Source of the DNA: Megalonaias nervosa
Taxonomy: Eukaryota; Mollusca; Bivalvia; Unionida; Unionidae
Direction: 5' to 3'
Length of the DNA: 64,000 bases
NCBI GenBank assembly: GCA_016617855.1
Contig: JAECUM010009679.1
Coordinates: 22,424 to 86,423, forward strand
Numbering within the stretch: position 1 is the first letter of the stretch; each line of letters starts with the position of its first letter. The notes under the pieces were generated by a model. It saw only the letters and a list, made by a program, of their open reading frames with translations, did not search any database and was not told where the DNA came from. Below are positions 35,318 to 45,880 of this stretch, one piece after another. The position numbers were made by a program, and so were the translations under genes.

Positions 35318-35678
35318 AAATGCACAGACAGCTCCATTGGTCTAGTGGTTAGAGCATCTGCCTCGGGATGCGGGAGGTCGTGGATTCATACCTGGCCAAG
35401 TCATACCAAAGACTTGTAAAAATGGTACTAACAGCTGCCTTGCTAGGTGTTCAGCATTAAGATGTTAGTGTTAGGACTAGTCGTCCTCCAGGTGTCAGGA
35501 TAATGTGACTGGGTGGGGCATCATGCGTCATGTCTGTGGCATGATGCCCCAGTGCTAGACATCATTATAAACTGCCTCACTGCAGACATTGTAGCGATAT
35601 GACTGAAAAATTGTTGAAGCTACATTAAAAATTAAAAATCCAAATCACACACACACACACACACACACAAATGCACAG
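35318..35678 (+). mobile_element. (CA)n-tailed tRNA-derived SINE with 10-bp TSD
   Basis: The body is 35328-35668, flanked by AAATGCACAG at 35318-35327 and 35669-35678. The head TGGTCTAGTGGTTAGAGCAT is A-box-like and GTCGTGGATTCATACC is B-box-like; the anticodon-loop region CTGCCTCGGGATGC resembles a Pro-type tRNA. The body includes GTCATACCAAAGACTTGTAA, CAGCATTAAGATGTTAGTGT, GTGTCAGGATAATGTGACTG and GCATGATGCCCCAGTGCTAG. The 3' end is a (CA)n run lying inside the TSD, so the microsatellite is part of the element. Confidence 0.85.
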
Positions 35679-36109
35679 GTTTGAATTTCCATTCAGCAGA
35701 AATGGGTCACATTTAAATTCCAAGAACAAAACCCAGACAGGATAGCATTTGTTAAAAACCTTGGAAGGTGGTATTGTGGTCTTCAAAGATGTACCCTAGT
35801 TTGAAGTTATAATGTTAGTCCTGTCTGTATTAGGTATTTATTCCTCATTTATTGATCTAAAGCATGTTACTATATAATATTTACCATGGTATTTATAATT
35901 GAACATCACAGTATAAAATAATTTATTACAATGGTATAAATTTGGAGGTATTGCTGCATTTAATGATTTAGACAGGGGTTTTAACAAATATACATACATG
36001 TAAACTTAAAAATCAAGATGATAATAAATTTTTGTTTTAATTAAATACCACAGTATATATTATGCATTGCTAGTGTATAATTGAATTAATACCATGCAAT
36101 ATCACTCAT
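35679..36109. other. No gene seen
   Basis: A+T-rich with many ATATACC/CATGGTATT-like phrases that also occur near 33790-33990 and 36820-37010. They may be one decayed repeat, but I could not align them. Confidence 0.4.
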
Positions 36110-36690
36110 TTATCACATAGTTGGTAACACTTTACATATAGTGTTCATAGTTCAATATTTTTGTTATATCAACTTGTTGAAATATCATTTTATATGAATC
36201 TGATTGGTCCCGACAAGCCCATGAAATTCTTGCACATCATTTTCTTTATTGATTGGCTGCAGCTGGGGGAATTTTCCTTACCCAAATTGCTTGCCCATGG
36301 GCATTAGAAAAAAGTTTGTGTCTGTCCAAATATATCCAGTTTTACCACACACAGGCTCATTACAAATAAAATTAAGGGTATCGGTCATTTGATTGGGGGG
36401 GGGGGACTGGTAACAGACATACCACCACTTTGACAAGCATGGCTTGAATGTTAACCTGTAAGAGTAAATAAACCCACTTCTGTTTCAAGAAGAACTTCTG
36501 CCTCCAGTAATTATCCCTTCACATGAATATCCAACAACTGGAATACTGCTTTTTCTACCGTGTCCAGTGTAGTGGAATTTTCACACTTTAGGTGGAAACA
36601 TTGTAAATGTTCACATGGAAATGGTTGTATATGGCATGTCTGCCTGAGTGAAATTTGTGACATCACACAGGAAATTCCACTGGAGATCCA
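36110..36690 (-). repeat. Large interspersed repeat, copy B (inverted to 15590-16385)
   Basis: On the minus strand it reproduces the order of landmarks in copy A: CTCCAGTGGAATTTCCTG, CCAGTTGTTGGATATTCATG, TTTATTTACTCTTACAGGTT, ATGAATCTGATTGGTCC (as reverse complement) and TACCAACTATGTGATAA. It lacks the ~150-bp block present in copy A. A run of 12 G near 36398-36409 sits in the middle. Confidence 0.6.
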
Positions 36691-37009
36691 GTCTTGAAAA
36701 TAATGTTGTCTGTTTCAAATTGTCTATTCATTTGGAAAGACAGTTGATCTTTGAGTAATTTGTAGAAAAGAAAATCTACTTTTAATTGTTACTGGTTATA
36801 GCATTATTGATTAAACTTGCATCTGGGACTATATATCATTTAATAACATGTTATATTTAGCTCAACAATACATATAAATTAATACAGCAATATTAACAAG
36901 AGATACTGAGACAGATGACCAGATATAACATGATATATACTTAGGTATTAACTGACATATACCATGAAACAAATAGTTTCATATAATGGCCTTCAGTATT
37001 ATATACGGG

Positions 37010-37172
37010 TTATATGTAAACCCCAGTACTGATGTGGATGGCTTGCCATAAATTTAATATGTATGTAAACCCCAGTACTGACAGGGATGGCTTGCCATAA
37101 ATTTAATGTTTATGTAAACCTGCTGACACAGATGGCTTGCCATAAATTTAATGTGTAAAGCCCAATACTGAC
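37010..37172. repeat. Minisatellite, ~46-bp unit, 3-4 copies
   Basis: Units read GTAAACCCCAGTACTGACA, then GATGGCTTGCCATAAATTTA, with small deletions. Confidence 0.8.
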
Positions 37173-37390
37173 ACAGATGGCTTTCCGTAAATTTGTACCC
37201 AGCTACCAAGGAATATGAAGACCGAGAGCTGTCATCATAGTGATGCTTGCTTTGAAGGTTTATTGTTTAAAAGCTTACAGGATGTTAAATTTCTACCATT
37301 CTTCAAAAACATTCTTAAAATTAACTTTTTAAGATAAAGGTTTGACTTAAAGTATCGATATAGTCCAGTAGTGTTAAGTTTCACATGTAG

Positions 37391-37475
37391 TATACACATT
37401 AAGCTTTACTTCTCACTTCGTAAACATATCATTATGTTGCCCTCACTGCATGAATGCCTTTTCATACAGAACATG
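37391..37475 (+). other. Speculative exon candidate 1 (85 nt)
   Basis: The right border ATG/gtaagtaaag is a strong-looking 5' splice site. The frame entering it is open for about 46 codons (from 37338) and includes LYFSLRKHIIMLPSLHECLF. The acceptor CACATGTAG at 37382-37390 has a weak pyrimidine tract; an alternative acceptor just before 37470 would leave a 6-nt microexon. No homology recognised. Confidence 0.15.
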
Positions 37476-38283
37476 GTAAGTAAAGATGACTGCTTCATAA
37501 TACTTATTATTCAGTGTTTGATTTGACACGCAAGAAAGGTTAAAGCTATAAATGGAATTTTCAATAACGCATATTGGTTGGAGAAGGGCTATTGCTTGTA
37601 AGTGGGACTGTAATTGTCATGGTTGGTATGCCCTGTATGGAATGTACAGGTAGCAAGAATTGTAGACATTCGGGCTCGTGCCATAACTACATTAAGACAT
37701 ACAGGTATAATGCAGTTAAGTTGTCGTCTGCTTAAACTTAAAGACACAACAGTTATCACCACTTGATGATTGAGTGGTGGAGAAAGAGTTTGATAAAGCT
37801 GTAAACCTTGCAAGGGATGTGAAACACAAAATTAGAGCTTGATGGAGTGAATTTGATTTGTAAGTACAAAGATCATTTTTGTTAGCAGTGGAGAATTATA
37901 GCGGCTTAAATTTAAATTCCTTGAGTGACAGTTGGAGTCATTATTCTGTATGCAAATTGGAATTTGCTTTTTCAAGGCTACTGAAATTTCCATGTGATTG
38001 TGAGGGCCTGATTTTGGACTTGTAATATCAATTTATGTGACATGATGTGGCTTGCTGAATATTGGTGTTGGAGTATAATTCTCTTGTCTTTTATCAGCCT
38101 TCATGTTTGGATTTCAAAAGATTGAATACCAGTCTGTGCAGTACAGAGGAATGGAGGCTACCAATAATACAGTTAACACCCACTCAGTATACTGGGTTCC
38201 ACATATGGTCCTTGAAATCTTGTATGCTTAACCTCGCCTTTATTGATTATGGTAATTTTTTATATCATGATTCATGATATCAG
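37476..38283. other. No supported gene
   Basis: A good-looking acceptor tract (TCTCTTGTCTTTTATCAG, ending near 38095) opens into two overlapping frames of more than 40 codons that both end in stops before any usable donor. A 19-bp palindrome ATATCATGATTCATGATAT sits at 38262-38280. Confidence 0.4.
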
Positions 38284-38326
38284 GGCCCAAGGAAAGGATT
38301 TTATAGGTACATTTCACCGTGCCCAG
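38284..38326 (+). other. Speculative exon candidate 2 (43 nt)
   Basis: Bordered by ...GATATCAG and CCCAG/gtaagtttct, the strongest donor-like site in the window. Two frames are open. One reads AQGKDFIGTFHRAQ; its DFIGTF resembles the acidic loop plus IG-F segment of C2 domains such as those of copines and ends at a codon boundary. The other reads GPRKGFYRYISPCP. The segment is too short for reliable homology and the acceptor is only moderately pyrimidine-rich. Confidence 0.22.
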
Positions 38327-38455
38327 GTAAGTTTCTTTTTGAAAGAAAGACATGTTTGTTTGGTTGTTTAAATTGCTTTCTTATAAACTACATAGTTGCA
38401 GAAGAACTTCATATGAGGTTATGTAAGGTGGGATTTCTTATTGAATCATTTTCAT

Positions 38456-38655
38456 GTGAAGTTCCTTGGCAAATATTGTATCATTTTCATGTGAAGTTTC
38501 TTGGCAAATATTGTATTGTTTTTGTGTGAAGTTCCCTGGCAAATATTGTATTGTTTTCATGTGAAGTTCCTTGGTAAATATTGTATGACTTTTGTGTGAA
38601 GTTCCTTGGCAAATATTGTCTTGTTTTCATGTGAAGTTCATTAGTAAATATTGTT
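38456..38655. repeat. Minisatellite, ~36-bp unit, 5-6 copies
   Basis: Units read TTCATGTGAAGTTCCTTGGC, then AAATATTGTATTGTTT, with alternating TTTTCATG and TTTTTGTG variants. Confidence 0.85.
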
Positions 38656-40075
38656 TTACGTGTAGCTGATTCTATTGATCATCATCACCCAATCACCAAC
38701 CCATAATCAGGTTAAATAATATGTCATGCAATACACGGAACATTCCTTTCTTTTTTTTGTTTCCAACCTTGGCAAAGTTGGAGTAAATATTTCAACAGGA
38801 TAGTCAATGTACAATAAATTGTGTGATCTACAAATATTACCTGGACAGTTGCAGAAATGAAAATACATCCACATTACACTCAAGAAATTATTATTGTAGC
38901 ATGTTCATTATCATATAATCAAGGTAGTGCACATAATCGTATATTCTTAGCTTTTTTGCCTGTTATTGATTTTTTCCCACTACATTTAATGAATTCAGAT
39001 TTATTATGTTAGAAGACTGGTGTCTGGGAGGTGCAGAGATGCTATTATGTGAAGGTGGTTGTCATTACAAGTTAGAATTGTAATACCTCCTTGTTTAATT
39101 CACGTCATGTGGGAAATACAGTTAGATCAGATACTTCCTTTCTTTCATATGGTTCTTGACCCAGGGTGGAGCCATGGAGTCAGAAAGGACATTTGTAAAA
39201 ATTAAAATTTTGTCATCTTTTTCATTTTAATCACCTCTTATTCAGTTTGCTTCACATTGTAACATTGTGCTATACACACCTTTTTCCATGAACTGTTACC
39301 ATCGTTTTTGTACCTCTTGATGGGATCAGTGTGGTTAAGCATTATGCTTTTAATCTATCTGGTTTTCTCAAGGGCATAGGTGTTTCTTTAAATATGGGAT
39401 TTTGAAAGGGGGTGTGGTATTTGTGGGTTTTGTACCTTTACAGGTAGCAGGACAGGTCCTATTATCAAAACTATCAGTTACCTAATTGACTAATCAGGTG
39501 CCTATTCAGGACTTGTGATATTAATGATATGGAAGACCGGGAGCCCGTCCAGATATGGGTAAACATAAAATAGAGTATATATAGGTTTGGCTGGCCATGA
39601 CTGCTTGATAATTAAAGTAAGATTTTAGTAATAAGAATCTTTTGAGAGCTAATCCTAGTCGTAATTAAAACAAAAATAGTGTTTTTATTGATGGAAATAA
39701 GTGCTTTTATAGATCTGAGTTACTGAAATTAGCACCTGACTCTTTGGTGCATAATTTAAAACAGGTTTCAAACACATGTACCCGTAGAAAAAAGAATGCA
39801 GTGGCTTATATGGTTTACATGGTTTTCTCTACACGGTAGCTGGCATCAAGCATATGCCTGTGCTGATAATTGTATGTTTAATCATGAGAATTCAGAAATT
39901 TAAGGTTATTGAAGTTTTTATATTATCATATTTCCATAATGCATGTACTATGGGAACTGAATTAATACCTTGAGTCCTTAAGAGGTCTGTTCACCTCCAC
40001 CATCATGGCAGGATGATACAATTGAGTTGATCTTCCTGGTGTACCCCATCATATTATTTAATTACCCTTTTGTTT
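38656..40075. other. No gene seen
   Basis: A+T-rich sequence. A pyrimidine-rich acceptor-like tract ends at 38999 (ATTTAATGAATTCAG) and is followed by an open frame of about 17 codons, but no convincing donor closes it. Confidence 0.45.
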
Positions 40076-40370
40076 AACTCCATCCCAGTATTTAAACACT
40101 CTTTTGTGCATAACCCCCATCCTAGTATTTAAACACTCTTTTGTGTGTAACCCCATCCCTGTATTTAATACTCTTTTGTGTGTAACCCCCATCCCAGTAT
40201 TTAAACACTCTTTTGTGTGTAAACCCTATCCCAGCATTTAAACACTCTTTTGTGTGTAAACCCCATCCCAGTATTTATACACTCTTTTGTGTCTAAACCC
40301 CATCCCAGTATTTAAACACCCTTTTGTGTGTAAACCCCATCACAGTATTTAAACACTCTTGTGTTTGTAA
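40076..40370. repeat. Minisatellite, ~38-bp unit, 7-8 copies
   Basis: Units read AACCCCATCCCAGTATTTAA, then ACACTCTTTTGTGTGTA, with one unit shortened (near 40160). Confidence 0.9.
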
Positions 40371-40524
40371 AAATACGTTAACGTTAAACCACTTACGAAA
40401 ATGTTGAGCATGATTTTACACTGTTGGAATGCAGTTGAAGTCTATTGGTGACGCCTGTGTGGTCATCTGTACGTTAATGCATCTGTCCACCTGGCATCAG
40501 CATTTAGACTTGGATATGGTGTTT

Positions 40525-40727
40525 GCATTAAGCCAGTAGTTCTTAACCTTTTTAGGTGACAACCCAGATCAGGTTTTTGGTATTAGCCTTGCCACCCCGA
40601 AAATGCTAAAAAAAACCTCTTCAGAGGGAAATTTCTAATTATTAAAACTGATCTGGCAACCCACTCAAAACAGTATGGTGACCCAGTTATGGGTAATGAT
40701 CCATTGGTTGAGAACCTGTGCATTAGG
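40525..40727. mobile_element. hAT-like MITE with 8-bp TSD
   Basis: The body is 40533-40719 (187 bp). The left end CAGTAGTTCTTAACCTTTTT and right end TTGGTTGAGAACCTGT form imperfect inverted repeats of the CAGTGGTTCTCAACC type typical of hAT elements. Flanks GCATTAAG (40525-40532) and GCATTAGG (40720-40727) match at 7 of 8 positions. There is no coding capacity. Confidence 0.8.
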
Positions 40728-41089
40728 CTCAGTTTCTCAGAAACTGTTGCCTGCAGGATTAATACTTGGTAAGTGAATGTGTTATTTGGGTTATTACACC
40801 CATTAGTCGAAACTAGGTCACATGTGTTTATGTTCCATTTACCAGTTTTAACCTTTACTTTGAACTTATTTTCTCCGACACACTTGCCTGCTGAGTTATT
40901 TGAGTTGGTAAGTTAATGCATCTTGAGGAGCACTACAGCTATCACTCAAAATTAGGTCACTGTAACCAATGTTCCATCCTACTGTGACCTGCATTAACTT
41001 GTTCATTAAGCTCCATTTCTTTGACACCATTTCTTGTAAGGTAATATAACATTATAAATGTTTTCATCATTTGGTTGTTTAGTTGCCAT

Positions 41090-41268
41090 TTCTCCTCCAT
41101 TTTCAGCATGATATTGACTGTATCATGCTGTGGGAATGGGATCCAAGCACTTTTCCCAAACACTCACAAGGCAGCCAGTCTGGGCTGGCCAGGGGAGGAA
41201 TAAAACATCAGACCTTTGTGTTACAAGCCTGATGCTCTACTAACTAGGCTACAGTGGCTCATCATTAA
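41090..41268 (-). mobile_element. tRNA-derived SINE fragment, minus strand
   Basis: On the minus strand, TGTAGCCTAGTTAGTAGAGC is A-box-like and is followed by CATCAGGCTTGTAACACAAA, where TGT falls in the anticodon position; the B box is degraded (GGTCTGATGTTTTATTCC). The body includes GTGTTTGGGAAAAGTGCTTG. It is a third tRNA-headed family or a decayed relative of the others, not a functional tRNA gene. Confidence 0.5.
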
Positions 41269-41447
41269 CAGTACATAACTGAACGAATCAGAGAAAACAA
41301 AACTTTGTAATCAGCCCATACCACCATTGGTGGTGTTCTTGTTAAATACTTTATAATCAGAGTTTTCTAGTGATCCATGGAATTTTAGAACCATTAATTC
41401 TTTGATAGATACAAAATATATTTCCAGGAGTTTTCCTTTTATTTCAG

Positions 41448-41490
41448 AACTGAATATTTAAAGCAGGAAGTAGATAGACGTGCAAGAAAC
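41448..41490 (+). other. Speculative exon candidate 3 (43 nt)
   Basis: The acceptor tract GTTTTCCTTTTATTTCAG is strongly pyrimidine-rich and the donor AAAC/gtaagtag is near consensus. Only one frame is open and it reads TEYLKQEVDRRARN, a charged, helix-prone peptide. It requires two nucleotides from the preceding exon, so it does not join directly to 38284-38326, which leaves 0 or 1. No family recognised. Confidence 0.25.
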
Positions 41491-42080
41491 GTAAGTAGTA
41501 TGTTTAATAATAATCTCTGTGTGTCTGCCTTTAAAAAATTGATAAATTTTGTGAAACCTTATAAAGTCCAAGAATGAAATGAGTCATTTTAGAAAGTATG
41601 AATATAGTGATCTGTGCTGGAAATCCTGGTGGGATTGTCATGTGAACTTGGCTTTGTCATACAGTACTCCAACTTTATACATGTAATAATGGTTCATGGG
41701 AGCTATAAAAGTGGAAACATGTTGTAAGTGAGGGGGTTTTATACTGAGGGTTGTTCTGACAAGGTTGTGTCATAATAGTGCATAAAAGCTAAAACTAAAA
41801 GAGGGTGTTTAGAAACTACATTAGCAATGATTATCATTAGCCAGTAACTAACATTAAATGACATAAATTAATTAGTAGTAATAAAATGAAATGTTTCCAT
41901 AGTCGTACATGTATTATAAGAGGACTTTGTTGAGAGAGAATATCACAATTTCTTTCTTCCAGTCAGCCTTCTGTGTCAGTACTGTAGATGTGTGGAAACT
42001 AAACTAATCATATTTTAGTCTGTTTAAATTATCTGTAGACCATGCATATTTGCAAGTAAAGTCAGATAGACTGTCAAGTA
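41491..42080. other. No gene seen
   Basis: A+T-rich sequence between exon candidate 3 and a MITE. Confidence 0.5.
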
Positions 42081-42258
42081 CAGTAGAACCTGTCTTGAAA
42101 GACCACCTCTTTTGCCAAAAAATTATGGTCTTTCAAGACAGGTGGTCTTCCATAACAGGTCACAATCCTATATAATCAACAAATTTGTGCACTGAGAATG
42201 TGGTCTCTCAAGACAGGTGGACTCACATAGCATTGGTCTTTCAAGACAGGTTTTACTG
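42081..42258 (+). mobile_element. 178-bp TA-flanked MITE, copy 1 of an inverted pair
   Basis: Starts CAGTAGAACCTGTCTTGAAA and ends TTTCAAGACAGGTTTTACTG, inverted termini of about 25 bp with two mismatches, flanked by TA at 42079-42080 and 42259-42260. The 17-mer GGTCTTTCAAGACAGGT or a close variant occurs repeatedly, also inside the element, giving it a nested-hairpin architecture. Tc1/mariner-type (pogo-like) by TA target; transposase absent. Confidence 0.9.
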
Positions 42259-42535
42259 TAATATCATCACTTGGCTTGGATTTTTACAGGTAAATAAATA
42301 TTATATATTCCCTTAGATCCTGCCACTTAGGAGTAAAAGATTTACTGCTTTGAGCTGCAGCAAAAATCAATACTTCACTGTAGTTTCCAGTGTTCAGCAT
42401 TATTTTATTCATTTGGTGATAGACAACTAAGCATTTTATAAGCTATGGAACCAGTATATGTAGTTGAACACTACTGTGTTCTAAAGAGTGTACTTTGCTA
42501 GCTGGCTGAAATAATTTACCAGATAAAAAATGTCA

Positions 42536-43180
42536 TTTTTAGCTCTACTGGTGACAGGCAAGAAGAGTTCATGGGATGGACTGTTGCCCATTATCCATCA
42601 TTTATTATATATCATCCAACATCTTTCCATCTGGTAGAACAAGTTTCTTATTGCTACTTCTCCTAAACGACATGCACACTCATCTCAAGGTGTGGATCGC
42701 GAATGAAAATGGTCAACGCCAGACATCCAGTATGGCCATAACAGCATCCATCTTGAAAACCTTGATACCATTACAAATCATGAATGAATGGTCATATCAG
42801 CATGTGATTTTCACTTAAAGATTTCTTATGATGTCTATCTAGTTCATCCCAAATCAATGTGATGCTGATCTTAAATTCAATATGGCAGCCAGAGTATCCA
42901 TATCGAAAATCTTTTGATAGCTACTCCTCTTGAACAGATCGTGTGGGCATGGGGTTTCGCTAAATGACTTCTTATGATGTCTAGTTGGCCCCAATTGAAA
43001 ATGGTGCTGATCTGGTATGGAATTTAGTTGCCATGTCAGCCATCTCGAAAAATCATTCAGCAGCTTTGTCTGTTCAGAGTAGGAAGATTTTATCATTTTC
43101 ATACAGTATATTGACAAATTTCTTTTGTATTAGTTTAGCACACAGATCCAATATAAAAAGGCAAGCTTAGAAACTCACTG
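42536..43180 (+). repeat. Interspersed repeat beginning TTTTTAGCTCTACTGG
   Basis: The head TTTTTAGCTCTACTGG is followed by TCATGGGATGG and CATTATCCATCAT, then loosely repeated modules with CATCCAGTATGGCC and CCATCTTGAAAA. It shares this order with 58670-60540, and its head with 61259-61460 and 47951-49050. Frames here (42576-42818, 42854-43117) translate the repeat and are not genes. Confidence 0.6.
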
Positions 43181-43327
43181 ATTTCAAAGCATGTTTATAT
43201 GCCATATATTAGGTGTTTTGCCTATTGTCAGTCATGATAGGAATCCAATTAATATTTTAAAGATAAGTTGGGGTTTTTTTGAAGAAAATTCAGAAAGTTT
43301 TTCATCTTCAGGCAGCTATTCATTCTA

Positions 43328-43505
43328 CAGTAAAACCTGTCTTGAAAGACCACTGCTATATGAGAGCACCTGTCTTGAGAGACCACATTCTCAGTGCACA
43401 AATTTTTTGATTATATAGGATTGTGACCTGTTATGGGAGACCACCTGCCTTAAAAGACCATAATTTTTTGGCAAAAGAGGTGGTCTTTCAAGACAGGTTC
43501 TACTG
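43328..43505 (-). mobile_element. 178-bp TA-flanked MITE, copy 2, inverted
   Basis: The reverse complement of this element aligns end to end with 42081-42258 at roughly 95% identity by eye, with equal length and no gap seen. TA flanks it at 43326-43327 and 43506-43507. The two copies face each other about 1.07 kb apart around the TTTTTAGCTC repeat. Confidence 0.9.
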
Positions 43506-43518
43506 TAATGTATAAGGG

Positions 43519-43553
<35 letters not shown>

Positions 43554-43572
43554 GTAATAGTAATAATAATGA
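43519..43572. repeat. (TAA)n microsatellite
   Basis: AATAATAATAATAATAATAA with a few TAG interruptions, just beyond the second MITE. Confidence 0.9.
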
Positions 43573-43849
43573 TATGATTATTTGAATGCAGATTTGCAAT
43601 AAAATAGGCTGCCCTTTATACTGCTATAAGCAAGTAGTGCTGCCCTTGAGATATTTTATATACTGTCTTATGTTGGAACACTACTGGTCTTCAGGTGATA
43701 TCAGGAAGCCAACCCAACATCCATTTACAGCATAACTTCTGTTTTCATTAATTTGCTACATTTTATTGATTATTTCAAAATATTTGGTTGATTGCAGATT
43801 TATATCTAATTTTGCCCTTGTTTGATTTTAAAACAACTACTGTTTCATT

Positions 43850-44640
43850 ATTCTGAGCCATCAGCCATAGAACCTATTCTTGTTTCCATCTGTCTCATCA
43901 CTTCCACTTTCATCTCAGGTCAAAGTCATGGCTCAGTATTAATGTTTTCCATGATGGAACATCAACCTTCCCCTTGTACTCAATATCTACACAGCTGTTA
44001 AAGATTGAGCATGAAACCTGGTATATTTTATGCATCACCACTTGAAATGTGTCACATACACACACCAATTGAGTTTCCTGTCTTCAAGGTCAAGCTATTG
44101 ACTCGATATTTTTCATTTCCATCACACTTTTGTGCTCTATACCTTTAAAGTCATTTGAGATTAGGCCAAAATAAAAAGTTTCCAGTAAGCCAAATGTCCC
44201 TGTTTCTCATTGCCAACCCTAGCACTTTTTTTCGCCCCATTGATTTGTGCATCTAATTTAGCCAGTTTTGCCCAGTACATATTGGGGGGGGGGGGGCCTT
44301 AAGGGATGAAACGTGTAATACTTGAGCATCATCAGTTGAAGGAGTGTTGTGTTCCATATTAGAGGTGCTGTCTTCAAGATAAATATCATGGTTTTTTTAT
44401 GTTTGAATTTTGTCATTGCACTTTCTTGTCCACTCTATAAATTTTGAGCTATTTAAGATGAAGAGTTCAAACTTGGCATATATATCTCCATCATCACTAA
44501 ACATGTCAAATTCCATATCCTTTAGTCAGTGTCACTGGTCAGTACTGTTAGTTTGTTAGTTTCACATTTGCCTTGTGTTGTCTAACTTGGCAACTAATTA
44601 AGATAAAAGGATAAAATTTGAAATACTTGTCTTCTTTGTT
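43850..44640. repeat. Interspersed repeat with AGGTCAA/AAACTTGG modules
   Basis: Contains modules such as ATTGAGCATGAAACCTGG and AGAGTTCAAACTTGGCATAT, and CATCACCACTTG with CATCATCACTAAACATGTC, in the loose modular style of the TTTTTAGCTC repeats. The 44165-44290 repeat interrupts it. Boundaries are approximate and the class is unknown. Confidence 0.4.
44165..44290 (+). repeat. Interspersed repeat, copy 2 (see 30478-30645)
   Basis: TAGGCCAAAATAAAAA, GCCAACCCTAGCAC, ATTTGTGCATCTAATTTAGC and CAGTTTTGCCCAGTAC match 30478-30645. A 16-G run follows at 44283-44298. Confidence 0.6.
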
Positions 44641-44927
44641 GGTGTTATCTTGTGTATTTGCTTCCCTCAAAATTTAGACATTTTTTTGGACGAGTCCTGT
44701 TATTTCCACAGGATGAACAATATGTTAGGGGGTTGTATATTCACTGTTAGCAACCGCAAAATCAAGAAAAATTGGTTCACCACAACAAATAATAAATTCA
44801 CAGCATTGGAATATATATTTTTTGACCTCCATAGACCTGTTGCAAATTTCTTGAGTTTCATATTTCTGAAAAATCCTGCAAAATATGGAAGAATATTTGG
44901 CCTCTTTCAGTACTGGAGAAGAGAAAT

Positions 44928-45245
44928 GTGTGTGTGTGATTTGGATTTTTAATGTACCTTTAACAATTTTTCAGTCATATCGCTACGATGTCTGCCATGT
45001 GACAGTTTATAGTGATGTCTACTGGGGCATCATTCTGCAGACATGTAGCATCATGTCCCGCCCAATCATATTATCCTGACACCAGGCTGACCAGTCCTGA
45101 CACTAACCTCATAATGCTGAGCACCTAGTGAGGCAGCTGTTAGTACTATTTTTATAAGTCTTTGGTATGACTCTGCTGGGGTTTGATCCCATGACCTCCA
45201 GCATCCAAGGCAGACACTCTAACTACTTGGCCACCAGAGTGGTCC
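44928..45245 (-). mobile_element. (CA)n-tailed tRNA-derived SINE, minus strand
   Basis: On the minus strand: ACTCTGGTGGCCAAGTAGTT (A-box region), GGTTTGATCCC-like B box read in reverse as GGGATCAAACC, GTCATACCAAAGACTTATAA, AACTGCATGTCTGCAGAATG-type body and a short (CA)5 tail at 44929-44938. The body follows the order seen in 35328-35668 and 52853-53212. No clear TSD. Confidence 0.8.
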
Positions 45246-45644
45246 TACTTTAGAAGCTCATCATTAAGAAATTTTTTTAAAAAGCTTGACATATGATTGG
45301 AAAATTGTTCATTTTGATAATTATTGTTGGTGGGAACAGTGTCATTTCCAAATATGCTGTCTGCAAGTGTCTTCTAAAATGGGGGATGTTATGGGGCTCT
45401 GACCAAAGGTGTCAGTCTAACCAAGAATATGTCAAACAATTGCATTGTTTGCTTCACAAAAAAAGTGTAGAGTTCACTGATTATCATCTTACTGTCACTA
45501 AGTATTGCTATATCCCCTTTGTCCACCATCTTGCTTTTAGTGAATATATGGTAATGCTAGCATACACTTTTGTCAGAAGAATGAATTACATTATGTTGAA
45601 TCACAGTCACCAATACAGGTAACCCACGATCAAAGTGAGGTATA
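45246..45644. other. No gene seen
   Basis: Contains a 109-codon plus-strand frame (45293-45622) without a recognisable domain or splice sites. Confidence 0.45.
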
Positions 45645-45880
45645 TTCCTGTTCAGAGCATGGTAAAGTTACAGATATGGTATTAGGGTGAAACTTGTTTA
45701 GGTGGACACTACACACTGTCAAATTACAGATATGGTGTTAGGATGAAACTTGTTTTAGTAGACACTACACACTGTCAAATTACAGATATGGTGTTAGGAT
45801 GAAACTTGTTTTAGTAGACACTACATACTGTCAAGTTACAGATATAATATTAGGAGATATAATATCAGGGTGAAACTTGT
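45645..45880. repeat. Minisatellite, ~57-bp unit, 4 copies
   Basis: Units read TTACAGATATGGTGTTAGGA, TGAAACTTGTTTTAGTAGAC and ACTACACACTGTCAAA; the last copy is disrupted by a GATATAATATTAGGA duplication. Confidence 0.85.

Noticed and set aside
38096..38252. Possible exon after TCTCTTGTCTTTTATCAG
   Set aside because: Two frames are open at once and both reach stops; a donor at 38252 would leave a 31-nt intron before the next candidate, too short to splice.
38262..38280. 19-bp palindrome as a regulatory site
   Set aside because: A+T-rich palindromes of this size are expected by chance in such DNA; no neighbouring promoter signals.
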